From NCBI GenBank assembly GCA_027596195.1, contig JADGJG010000031.1, positions 1 to 64,000 on the forward strand: 64,000 bases of DNA. The letters are read 5' to 3'. Within the stretch, counting starts at the first letter, position 1, and each line of letters begins with the position of its first letter. A program made the translations under genes and the position numbers. This stretch comes from Podochytrium sp. JEL0797. Lineage: Eukaryota > Chytridiomycota > Chytridiomycetes > Chytridiales > Chytriomycetaceae. Positions 1 through 10,197 of the stretch are shown one piece after another. The notes under the pieces are model-generated. The model was given only the letters and a program-made list of their open reading frames with translations, had not been told where the DNA came from and did no database searches.

Positions 1-43
1 TAAATCTTTGAGAACAAAAAAATCAAAACAAAAACACTCACGG

Positions 44-391
44 CTAGGTCGTCGCCTGCGTCTGACCTACCCCTGTGGAGGCTGACGGGATCACAACCGT
101 TTGCGAGATATCGAGACCATGCGCAATGGTGAAAGAGTAGACGAGAATCATGTCCCCAGACCGGGGATCCCGCTTGTAAATCAACCCACACCTCGGGCAC
201 TTGAACACCTTGGCATCTCCAATCCGTGACTCGCAGCCACAGTGACAAACAATGGTACTGCCGCATTCCGTCGACTCAAGGAGCGAGTAGTGCTGATGGG
301 ATGGACCAGAGGCGCCAACCCCACCCCGAACCCTTGACTCACTCCTTCGCAATGCAAACCCACCCAATACCTCCTCCATTGACCCATTCAT
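44..391 (-). CDS. Small zinc-ribbon-like protein, probably incomplete
   Basis: A 115-residue minus-strand frame whose middle carries a cysteine cluster (C43, C49, C51, C53) followed by a CPRCG knuckle near residues 65-69, which looks like a small zinc-binding ribbon. I do not recognise the family; function unknown. A GTGAGT donor and CATCAG acceptor at about 342 and 293 could remove 50 bases of the glycine/arginine-rich N-terminal part. Another GTGAGT donor lies just past the stop near position 41, so the real gene may be spliced further towards the window edge and continue outside it. The cysteine block is the supported part; both ends are uncertain. Confidence 0.4.
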   Translation of the reverse strand: MNGSMEEVLGGFALRRSESRVRGGVGASGPSHQHYSLLESTECGSTIVCHCGCESRIGDAKVFKCPRCGLIYKRDPRSGDMILVYSFTIAHGLDISQTVVIPSASTGVGQTQATT

Positions 392-1163
392 TCATTCCAC
401 CACCCCCTAAATCCCTGCCACCCCCAGTTTTCCAACCACCCCCTCCTCCTCCTCGCGTGATTCCTGCCCCCTCCCCACAGTCTAACCCCCAGCCACACCC
501 ACCTGCCCACTTCCCGTGAAACTTCGGATTTTGTTCGAGGAATGGGAAGAGCCGCCATTCCCCCGGATGCAGCTCCGACATGTCGATTGTCGCGGTCCAA
601 GGAGAACGTAATTTTCCTTGTTGCAAGACGCGCGCAAAAGGCGCGCACGCGGCTCACGGAGATGAGCCACATCGTCCTTTGGATTTAACATAAAGGAAGG
701 AAAACGAATTAAAACGAAAGAACGTACAAAAACCAACTCTCTTCAAAAAATAAGTCTGATTTCAAGGTTTGAACTTTGTCCCCTTCTCCTCCCCCATTTT
801 CATGAGATTGTCATTAGGACACTTAAACACGGTTCGAAATTGGACGGTTTAATCAGGGGCATTTGAACATGAATGAATGCGTCTTTCTCCAGTGGTAATG
901 AAATTCTCTTGTGTTTCAGAATCGAATTCGTCCGACAGACTTTTCGCACATCACACACACACGCGCGCACACACACACAGATACATACACGGACGGACAC
1001 TCACACCTTCTCTCCTTCTCTCTCTCCCACTCAGCAACTGGGCCAAGTGTGGATCAGCGTGGAAATTTTTTCGGTGGCGCTGCCCCCACGCTTCAAATTT
1101 TTGCAAATTTTCAGTTTCGCAGCCTTTTGCAAGCCAAAAAAAAGATTCCCCGAACACCTCAAA
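392..1163. other. Intergenic stretch with low-complexity and CA-rich sequence
   Basis: About 770 bases without a convincing gene. It holds a C-rich block near 360-510 that yields proline-rich frames, an AT-rich stretch around 690-760, and a mixed CA/CG tract at 952-979. The last 200 bases probably contain the promoter and 5' UTR of the gene starting at 1164. Confidence 0.5.
952..979. repeat. CA/CG dinucleotide tract
   Basis: Alternating CA repeat interrupted by a short CG run, immediately followed by CA/TA-rich sequence. It lies in the presumed upstream region of the gene starting at 1164. Confidence 0.8.
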
Positions 1164-1700
1164 ATGGGAGCCGAACACAGCCAAACTGCCGCGCCCTTGA
1201 ACGCACACGCCGTCGACAAGAAGACGCCTGCATTCGCCTCCTCTTCCGCCACGTTGACGAACGAACCAGCGGCAATGGCCGACAGCGAAAGTGTCGTTGT
1301 TGCTGCGCCAAAGGCTGCGCCGATTGGCATTGCAGCCAGGCGACAGACGCTTCCTGCGCGGCTTCACACTGCGCTTTCTGACGAAGCAGCGGCGGCTTCG
1401 TACAACAACGGACGCCGCTTCTCGCTGGCGTCGCTGGCCTCGGCCGCTGCGTCGCCGCCGCAGTCGCCGCCTTCTGCGACTGCCCTGTCTGCCTCGTCTC
1501 TGCCTGGCGACGCCCTGCCCTACGCGCCCTTTGCCTCGCTGCTGCGCCGCCAGAGCATCGACCAGGCCGCGAAACCCCTCGCCGCCTCGGTGCCCCAGGA
1601 ATCGCCGCTTCAGCTTCACCATGCCAAGTCACACCACACAATCGACCAGAAGCCTCACAATCTGCCCGTTGACTTTGTCGCTTGGGCCTCGATGGATTGA
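1164..1700 (+). CDS. Putative N-myristoylated, PKA-site-rich small protein
   Basis: Single-exon protein of 178 residues. The frame is open further upstream, but the ATG at 1164 is preferred because it gives MGAEHSQ, a good N-myristoylation signal (Gly2, Ser6), and follows an A-rich leader. The rest is alanine/serine/proline-rich and looks disordered. It carries three basophilic kinase sites of the RRxS/T type (RRQT, RRFS, RRQS), the pattern favoured by cAMP-dependent kinase. No known domain is seen. A membrane-tethered phospho-regulated adaptor is an inference from these motifs only. AATAAA-like sequence follows at about 1815. Confidence 0.6.
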   Translation: MGAEHSQTAAPLNAHAVDKKTPAFASSSATLTNEPAAMADSESVVVAAPKAAPIGIAARRQTLPARLHTALSDEAAAASYNNGRRFSLASLASAAASPPQSPPSATALSASSLPGDALPYAPFASLLRRQSIDQAAKPLAASVPQESPLQLHHAKSHHTIDQKPHNLPVDFVAWASMD

Positions 1701-1830
1701 TTAACCCACTGGCCTCGTATGTACCATACTGTTATCGTACTATTCCTGAATCTCTTAAGTTGTTTCTTTGTTGTCTCTTGTGGGGACAAGCGTGAAAAGT
1801 TTATTTTTTGTGAAATAAATAAACAAATAA

Positions 1831-2122
1831 TCAAATTTGTAATTGCTTCAGCCCTTCCTCTGTCAAATAATTCATTTCCTCTGATGGAATCTTAAACCGC
1901 CGAGTGTTCAAGGCAGGTTCCTGAAACATGACGCGTGCGCTATCAGCAATCCCGGTTTGATAGGTTGCCACTATCGGCCGAAGCCGGAACTCCCTCCGCT
2001 CTTGACGCCGAGTTCGACGGTGTGGACAAATTAAGGATCGCATACCAGTGTTCGGCGACGCGTTCCGTGTCAAAGATGCCCAAGGGTTCAATGACACCAT
2101 CACCACACTTTCTTTCCAACAT
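1831..2122 (-). CDS. Small hypothetical two-exon gene
   Basis: Proposed exons are 2122-1991 and 1920-1831, joined in phase 0 across a GTTCCG...TTTCAG intron of 70 bases, giving about 73 residues. The joined frame reads smoothly from an acidic segment with DTERVAEHWYAIL to a C-terminus ending in LTEEGLKQLQI. The unspliced frames each hit stops, which supports the intron. I do not recognise the family and more upstream exons are possible. It is divergent from the glucosidase II beta gene at 2330, leaving about 200 bases of shared upstream sequence. Confidence 0.4.
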
Positions 2123-2329
2123 AATTATTCATGGAGAAGGTGTGGAGAAGAGAGAGATTGCAAATGTATTTTTTCGGACCAACCTTCATCCTTTCGTGGA
2201 TCGTTACGATGAGCGCGTCGGATCACAATTTAGGACCTTTCCTCTCACTGAGAGAGGGGGGGGGGGAAGCCCATCTTCCGTGATTGTTTTTCGAGGTGCT
2301 TCGGCAATCGGCAAAAACTCTGGCCGAAA

Positions 2330-4418
2330 ATGAGAACGGCGACCTTGACCCTTTTCGGCCTCGTGTCCTCTGCCCTCGCCCTCTCCCCGCTCCTTGGCGT
2401 GCATCCATCTCGTAAGCACCCTCTCCCGCCCCCGCACCGGTAAACCGCCTAACCCTGCCACCCACCCAGAGCGATCCCATTTCGAAACCGCCATCCAATC
2501 CGACGCTTCCTCCGCCTTTGCCTGTCTCGACGGATCCAAAAGCATCCCAGCAACCTCCATCAACGATGATTTCTGCGACTGCCAAGACGGGAGCGATGAA
2601 CCAGGTGTGTGTGTGTGGGGGGTTGAAAGCTCTTCTTGGGTCGCACCCCGGTCCTGTTGCCCGAAATCTAATGAGGAACACCATCCGCTCCTCGCTAGGA
2701 ACCTCGGCATGCAACAACGCCATCTTTTATTGCGAAAACGTAGGTCACATCGGATCCGAGATTCCAAGCTCGCGCGTGAATGACGGAGTGTGCGGTTCGT
2801 GATATTTTGTGTGTGCGTTTTGGTGGGAGTCCCTGGGCGACTACAACACACCTGATTTAGATCCCCAATGTTGCGACGGATCTGATGAATACAATGGCGT
2901 TGTCGAATGCCCGAACGTGTGTGCGAAAGCGGGATCCGAGTTCAAAAAGACGCAGGAGGAAGCAAAGAAAATACTCCAAAAGGTGGGGAAACCCGCATAC
3001 TCCCTCCCGTCTTCCTCTCTTCTCAACATTTAATTAATTTTGTTTGCCCCAAATAGGGAATGAAAGTGAAAAGGGAATACCTCCAATTCGCTGCCACCGC
3101 CTCCGCCACACGCGCACTACAAATTCATGAACTCGAACTCGAGATTTGGAATATTACTGCGCGAATCGACGAACTCAAAGGTGCCGCCCCCCACGTTTCG
3201 CTTCTCGAATTCGGAACAAAATTATATTAACACCCCCCCTCGCAGTCCTCAAAACCGAAGCCGAAGCCTACGAAACCCACCTCAACGCCCTCCAAGCCCT
3301 CCAATCCCGCGACGAAGCCAAAGCCGCGCTCCCACACCTCCTCTCGACATGCACGCAACGCGTGCAAACCCTCCGTTCAGACCTCGAAACCCTCAACATG
3401 CGCGTCGATCAACTCACGTCCATCTTGACCCACCTTGCGAGTCTCCGCGCCGCGGAAGAAGGCGCTGCGTTTGAAGCGTTGTTGAGGGATAAACCAATCT
3501 TGCAGGAAACGTTGCAACGGTTTGAGGATTTTACGGGGCAGTATGGATCTGCGACTGTGGTGTTGGAGCCCGAAGTCGTGGTTTCAGATCAGGACTTTTC
3601 CTCAACGGGAGACGCGGGTTCCCCCTCTACAGACTCCCTGTCCCTGATGGATCCCTGCGTGGACCCCACGGCGTCCACGTTCCGCTGCGTGTTAGGATCC
3701 ACACGCGGACTCTTTCTCGCAACCGTAGCAGCAGTCAAATACCCCCTCCACTGGCCCGGCTGGAAAAAACTGTGGTTGTCCCTCAAAAACCCCTTCGCCC
3801 GTCTCTCCCGCTCGGAAGAAAACGAACTCCTCCGCAAAGACGCGCAGAAAGCCCGCACGCGACTCTCAGAGATGGATAAATTGAAATGGGACCTTGACGC
3901 GAAACTCGAGAAACTCAAAAAGAAGAGCGGGATGGATATGGGGCCGCAGAATGTGTGGGATAAAGTCGTTGGGGAGTGCGTGGATGTTAAGTCGTTTGAG
4001 TATCAGTATGAGGTGTGTTTTTTGGAGAAGGCTGTGCAGAGGCCGATTGGGGGTGGGAGTGGGACGGATCTTGGGTAACGAATCCGCTTTTTTTTATGTG
4101 TGTGTGTGTGTGTGTGTGTGTGAGATTATCGCGTTTGATTATCAGGGAGCTCACAAAAACTCTCCTTTTAGAAAATTCTCGCGATGGGGACCCCGCGATT
4201 CAACCCAAACCACGCGAGGAAAATACTTTTACATGATGTTTGAAAACGGGGCACATTGCTGGAACGGCCCGCATCGATCGGTGGAGGTGGCGTTGGAGTG
4301 TGGCGCGGAAAACAAGGTGTTGTCTGTTTCAGAGCCCAGCAAGTGCGAGTATGCGATGAGGGTGCAGACTCCGGCTGTTTGTGATGATGCGGGGGGTGAA
4401 GGGCATGATGAATTGTGA
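2330..4418 (+). CDS. PRKCSH/GTB1-like: Glucosidase II beta subunit (ER glycoprotein quality control)
   Basis: Non-catalytic subunit of ER alpha-glucosidase II, which trims glucose from N-glycans and takes part in the calnexin cycle. Seven exons fit GT-AG rules: 2330-2411, 2470-2604, 2699-2794, 2861-2982, 3057-3180, 3246-4074, 4172-4418, giving about 544 residues. Seen in order: a hydrophobic signal peptide, two LDL-receptor-A-like cysteine modules (NDDFCDCQDGSDEPG and RVNDGVC...CCDGSDEY), a long coiled-coil region, then a C-terminal mannose-6-phosphate-receptor-homology domain with GAHCWNGPHRS and EPSKCEY. The protein ends in HDEL, the fungal ER-retrieval signal, which confirms the last exon. 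An earlier acceptor at 4145 would run into a stop, so 4172 is preferred. The sixth intron contains the TG tract at 4097. Confidence 0.93.
4097..4122 (+). repeat. TG dinucleotide repeat inside an intron
   Basis: Uninterrupted TG run within the last intron of the glucosidase II beta gene, between the donor at 4075 and the acceptor ending at 4171. A shorter TG run marks the donor of its second intron at 2605. Confidence 0.85.
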
Positions 4419-4540
4419 TAAGATAAATCCAGCTGGTCCTTCTAAGTCACCCGCGAATAATCGGGACTATTAAAAAAGGATATTGAGAGGCAAGCCCGCG
4501 GTTCGTTAACTTTCTCACAGATTCGGATTTGAAAAAAATC

Positions 4541-7500
4541 ATGTTTGACACATCACAGCTCCCTGACTGGGTCACAACGCGGGCGCTCCCCGCAGCCATC
4601 GTTATTATCCTCTTCAGTCCGCGGTTCGTAGCGATCGCGCTCCTCGTAGTCATTGGCTTCCTCGGCGGTCTCGTAATTGGAGGTGGAGTGAGTCTGAACA
4701 ATGAGGACTCAGCGGCCGTCAAGGGCGACATGGACCGCATCGAGGAGAAGCTCGCAACGATGGAACTCTCCACGTTCGAAACAAGCGGCAAGAAGGACGA
4801 GGTATAACCGACAATTGGGCCCTTTGTTTTCAACGAGTTCAACTTACCCGCAACCTGGTTTAGGATAAGCCGCTGCCTCCATTACCAGCCAAGCTCGAAA
4901 CGTCCCTCAACCGTCTCATCCAATACATCATCAAAGACTTCATCCTCTCCTGGTACACCCCCCTCAACTACTCCAAATCCGACGAATTTGCCACCTCCGT
5001 CCACTCAAGCCTGCACCACGCCCTCATCCACCTCGGCCTCGCCGCCTCCAAAACCAAAATCGTGCACGCCGTGTCTCCCATCACCCAGACCCTCACGAAC
5101 CATATCTCCGAATACCGCGATTTTGAAGCGTCTTCCCTCCCCCTCGAGATTTACCTCGCGCGGAACCCGCAGAGTCCGTTTCATAGGTATTCCGAGTCAG
5201 AAGGCAGTATGAACCGATTGTTGCGGAGACTCGCGGGACATATCGTCATGTCTGTGATGCCCAAGGCGGATCGTGAGTCCCCCGTCGTGTTTGGGTTGGC
5301 GAGGGAGATTTTGGCAACGTCTGTGTTGGGGAGTTTGGTGGAGACGTATAGTGATCCGCATCATATTAATACGTTGTTGATTGAGTATGTGAAGGGGTTG
5401 CAGAAGCAGGCGGAGGAGGAGGGGGATGGGGAGTCTGGGGAGAGGGTGGAAACGCGGCCGGTGAATTCGGTGAAGCCGGTTAAATCGGCTGTGAAGAATA
5501 CGTATGGAGATCAATTGTTTCTCAAGAGTATGTAATTTTTTTTTGGGGGGGGGACCTGCTGATACCCCGAATCTTTCCAGTTGTGGAAGCCAAACAGCTC
5601 CCTCTCGGCCAGGGGAGCACTTTTTGCCGCGTTTTTTTCAATGGGAACGAGTTAAGAACGGACAAGGTTACGTCCGAAACGCATCCAATTTGGAATGAGG
5701 ACTTTGCTTTCGACTGGGTTTCTGTGCATCCCGACGAAATGATTTCGATTGAAATTTATGATGGAATGGTACTTCGAGGTGGGTGGGAAGCGCCCTGCAA
5801 ATGTTGTATTGATGCTCTGTGCGAACTGAATTATTTTTTCGAAATCGGATTTCTTAGACGAATTGATAGGTGTCGTTTCCATTCGCGCAAAGTCGCTGAA
5901 GCCGAACCAATATGTCAAGGAATGGTTCCCTGTGGACACGTCAAATTCGAGAGTCGCGAGCTGGGCTCACATGGCGCAGATTTTCGTGGAGTTGATGCCC
6001 ATCTCGATCGCGAATCTAGACGATCAGAATGAGGCCCCTCGTCCCGTTCTTTCGCTGGACTCTGAGAAAGATGAGACAACTGCTGAGGTTTCCGTCGCTC
6101 CTCTCATCCAGCCACTGGAACCGAGCATAAGCAACGTGCCTGTTCTCGCCCCAATTCCCATCCATCCTGTAATTCCAACTCACGGTTATGAAGTCGAAGA
6201 GTTTCAGTCTGTCGACACCCTTCAGTCTGATTTGGCTGATACCAGCCCCGCCGCTCCAGTTCCCAGTCGCGATGTCGAGGATCCATTTGCTGACACTGCT
6301 ATCGAACCCGAATCTACACCTGCGGTTATTGTGCCTCCCAGGCCATCAGCTCCTTCAAAACCGCCGCGAACAGCAACGATATCCCCACCGCCTCGACCCC
6401 CATACCCTCCTCCTACACTGCCACCTCGCGACCCAGAACCAGTCAACACCGCACCTCCCCTGCCTCACAGAGACGCCATTCACGATGACCTAACAAATGT
6501 TTGGCAGCAAGACGGCCCTCGAATCCCAAGCCCAGTCGTCCCACGCTCCACGTCCCTGAAAGTCGACCTCATCTCCCTCGCATCGAGTTCAAAAGTTACA
6601 AGTGCCGAAAACTCAGCCACATCCGAAACTTCTGGCGCTTCCATCCTCTCTCCCATCTCCTCCGAAATCGCACAACTAAAAGACCGCATCTCAACCATCG
6701 ACCGAAACCTCGCCGACGCAACCAACTCCCCCTCCACCAGCGACCACCTCCTCACCACCAAACTCGAACTCCAATCCGAACTCGAACACCTCTCCGAAAC
6801 CTTGCGCGACACGGAAACCGAATCCACCCCCACCATCAACCTCTACACCGCCACCGTCCACATCACAGACGCTACCGACGAAACCATCATGTGCGAAACC
6901 TCCATCCCACTCCCAGACCGTCTCCTCTTTTGCATAGAAGTCCAACCCGCGGGTGCGAACGCGTCGGGGTGGGTCCTCACGAAACCACTTTCCGAATTCA
7001 CACTCTGCTGCGACGCACTCGCAAACGAGTTTTCAAAACTCAAAAAAAACGCGTATCCGGGTTTCTTTTTGCGATACACGACGGTATCCCGCATCGCGGG
7101 TCCGGACCGCGCTGCGCTTGCGAGTGAGTTGGAAACATGGGTGAAGGAGAGTATATTGAGCGATCGCAGCATGTCTCGCGCGTTTGGGGTGTTGGATTTG
7201 TTGCAACCGGAACATTTGAAGTCCAAGGCTTCGTTGCGGGGAAAGAAGAAGGCGTCTGTGGTGGCAAAACGGCGGCCTGAGAGTATTGGATCAGCGATGG
7301 GTGTGCATGTATTGGGGGCGTTGAAGTCGGCGGGGAGTGTGTTGAAGAATGTGGCCGTATCGACGGGGAACGCCATGAATGGGATGTCTGCGGAATCGGT
7401 GGTGTCTGCTGCTGCGAAGCCGTTGAGTTGGGAGGCTAAGCTGCAGATGAAGCGGGACGCGAGTTTGGTGAATGGGGGTGCTCCGTCGCGGACTTCGTCG

Positions 7501-8401
7501 TTGGGGAGGGCGTCACCGGCTCCTGGGGGGTCGAAAGTGGCGATGGGGTTGCCTTCTTCGTTGGCAACGACGGATGATGAGTGTTTGATGGATGCGAGGG
7601 TCCCGCCGCCGATTCCGGCGCGGGAACCGTTGCGCCGACATACGGCTGCTTCTCCTGCAAAAGAGGAGCCTAGGACTCGGGGAAGGAGCAAGTCTCCCGT
7701 TCGACAGTCAGCTCAACCGGAACAGCAATCGCGCCCTGTTCCCCCGCCTCGTCCTCCTGCCCCACTTGCATCAGAGCCTCAGAAGAAGCCACCCTCTTCG
7801 GAACTCTCGCCCTCTGAGCTGGCGATTTTGCTGGAGTGCGCTTTTGGCGTGATTGACGAAGTGTTCAACCTTTCGGACCCAAACCAATGGATCAGGCAGC
7901 GCGGGTTGCAGATTGTCAAGTCGGTTTTGAGAAACAGCTACAGTGTGACGGTGTCGACCATGATTCAGAATCAAGTGGACGAGAGTCGCAGTATGGATGC
8001 GGTGGTTGGATATTTGGACTTGATGGTAATTAGTTTTTGTAGCCGATCGAGCCTTTGCTCAAATCACTCACTCTCGTTTTTGTTCTCCGCAGTCTGATTC
8101 TTTATGGCCAAACGGAGTTTGGGCATTCACGACCCCAGAATACCTTGCGACTCTCGAAGCCGAAAAACTAAACCCACGTTCCGAGGCGCAAGCAACGGAT
8201 ACGCGGATGGAGGCCAAGAGTTTGATCAACAGCAATGCAGCGCTGTTGGGATACGAAGGGATTCAAACGGTGGTGGGGAAGCAAAATACGGCCATGGGGT
8301 TGTCGCGGTTGTTTAATATGCTGCAGTATCGCGAGTTGAATCGGGGTTTGATTTGTGCAGTGTTGGAGGCGGTGGTGAGGAGTGTCTTGGCGGACCATTA
8401 A
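4541..8401 (+). CDS. Membrane-anchored PXA-C2-PX-nexin_C protein (SNX13/14/25-MDM1-like)
   Basis: Five exons (4541-4801, 4864-5527, 5581-5778, 5858-8025, 8093-8401) give about 1199 residues. Seen in order: a hydrophobic hairpin at residues 15-50, suited to ER anchoring; a PXA-like helical region (about 88-290, with KDFILSWYTPL); a C2 domain (about 309-420, EAKQLPLGQG...WNEDFAFDW); a proline-rich linker; a PX-like fold (about 700-825) in which the usual RRYSEF phosphoinositide site reads KPLSEF; and a C-terminal nexin_C domain (about 1027-1199). Relatives such as yeast Mdm1 and animal SNX13/14/25 tether ER to endolysosomes or lipid droplets and normally carry an RGS domain where this one has C2. 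A contact-site lipid-handling role is inferred. A PI3P-independent PX is likely because the arginine is missing. Confidence 0.8.
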
Positions 8402-8704
8402 ATAGAATCGTTTCCAAGGCAAAAAAATCAGTAAAAACGCGCTGTTCCAAAAGGAATCTTAAACCTTTTGTTTGATTGGCAGTTTTAGAGAGGCGCCGGA
8501 GGGTGATTTTCTGGCGCGCGAATCACAAATTTTTTCCTTCTGTAACTCTGATTTGTAATCGTCTTCGGGAAAGTTCGGGGAAAGGAGGCGCGATGATCCG
8601 CTCAGTGACTCACCCTGCATCCCCGTTCACCAAGCTCAAAAAGGGCGAATCGCTTTCCCGCCACTCCTCCAAAACCTGAACCAAAACCCTTACACACAAT
8701 CAAA

Positions 8705-9270
8705 ATGACTGTTAACCGCAACATCTTTGTCGCCATCGACGAATCTTCCCACGCCGTTGGTGCCTTCTCCTGGGCCCTTGATAACATTGCCACTGGGGAC
8801 AACGACCGTGTCACTGCGGTTGTGATCCTCGAGCACGAGGCGGAGAGAGAGCAGGTGTGTTTGTGATTGCACTCCTCTTCTTGATTGATTCCCTTTGTTA
8901 ACATTGCCCCTCCCCACGCTTTCCCAACAAGGTCCTCGAGAGAACCAAGACCCTGATCCGCGCCTTGGCCCAACCAGACCACCTCAACGTCAAATACTCT
9001 GTTCAAATCCTCTCCATCTCTGGCTTCCAAAAGGTCGGACCGAGAATCTGCGAGCTCATTGACGAAGCCAAGCCCGACATGCTGATTCTCGGATCTGCCG
9101 GAAAGACTCATCTCGAAGGCATGCTCGTGGGATCCACTTCCAACTACTGCATCTCGCACGCCAACTGCCCCGTGATTGTGGCAAGAGTTACCCCCGCCGA
9201 TGAGTTGCGCGCTCAGCAGGCTGCTGCCAAGTCGGGTGATATGCTCTTCAACCACCCGATCTGGGTGTGA
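8705..9270 (+). CDS. Universal stress protein, ATP-binding type (USP-A)
   Basis: Two exons (8705-8854, 8932-9270) encode 162 residues of a single UspA fold. N-terminal beta strand NIFVAIDES, then the C-terminal nucleotide loop in LILGSAGKTHLEGMLVGSTS, which fits the G-2x-G-9x-G(S/T) ATP-binding pattern, and the closing strand CPVIVARV. Such proteins are small cytosolic stress or nucleotide-sensing proteins; the physiological role here is unknown. The intron lies after EREQ, a position shared with the copy at 23895-24453 and with the divergent gene at 22193. The protein is nearly identical to the 23895-24453 copy, which sits 15 kb away in opposite orientation. Confidence 0.92.
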
Positions 9271-9378
9271 TCAAAAATCCAAGTTACTTTAATTTTTTGT
9301 TGTTATATGAATAAAAAACTATGAAGAAAGAGAACCATGTTGCCAAGCCTTGTTTGTTTGTGTCCGCGAGTTTGAAAA

Positions 9379-10127
9379 ATGTCCGGAAAGCAAAGTGGGT
9401 CATTCTTGGCATACATCCTCCCCACACGCGCGCCTCGCATCCTCTCATTCTGCCTTTGTTTGACAGTGGAGAAGCGGGGCAAGAAAGGCACGGCGATCCC
9501 CGAGAGCGCGAAGCAGAAGTGCGTGTTTTGTTGTGCCATCGCATAGCCAGGCCTGGCAGACAACCTGGCCAGACCTAACAACACCGCAGATGGGCCGCCT
9601 TCTCTCCGCAACAGCAACAACGCATCCGCGCCGCCGCCAAAGCCAACAAGGCCAAAAAACAAAACGCCGAAAACGCCTCGCAGTCGCTCGAGTCCCAACC
9701 CGCCTCGTGGCGCGTCCCCGCCTCTCCCCTCGCACCTTCGCAGCGCAGCTCTCAGAGCAACAGCCAGTGCGACCAGAGTCTCAAGCCAGCCTCGCAACAA
9801 CGCGTGTTTCCGAAACGCGTCGTCGTCGCGTCGTCGCTCGATAAGCCGATTCAGTCTCACGTCAAGAGCCCCGTCATGATCATTGCAAAGCGCCAAGGAA
9901 TCTCTCAAACCACTCTCTCTGCCTCCGCTGCTGTTTCGGTTGCCACCAATATTCCAAAACCGCCCGTGGTGGATCTTGCCCTGCTGGTTGAACGAGCCGC
10001 CGCGAACACGAGACTGTATGACAACTCCGTCATGGACATGCGTTTTGCTGTGTGGGATGAGGAAGAGAAGGATGCGATTGGAATCCGTGATGGGGGTGAG
10101 GATGCGGTTGTGCCGGCTCTCATTTGA
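9379..10127 (+). CDS. Basic hypothetical protein
   Basis: Three exons (9379-9394, 9467-9518, 9590-10127) give about 201 residues. The first exon is only 16 bases. The N-terminal third is rich in lysine, arginine, glutamine and alanine (KWAAFSPQQQQRIRAAAKA, then KANKAKK), which could be a nuclear localisation or RNA/DNA-binding tail. The C-terminal part is acidic, ending in EDAVVPALI. No known domain is recognised. Splice sites are GTGGGT/ACAG and GTGCGT/GCAG; the frame is only continuous after splicing, which supports the model. The 3' end converges on the methyltransferase gene with only 70 bases between stop codons. Confidence 0.6.
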
Positions 10128-10197
10128 TTTCAATATACGCTTCTTCTGTTTCCGTTTTGCTTTTCATGTTCGTGAGAGTATATTGCTTGATGTGGAA

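Noticed and set aside
226..519. Proline/histidine-rich plus-strand frame
   Set aside because: Low-complexity C-rich DNA opposite the zinc-ribbon frame; no domain and no start or splice support.
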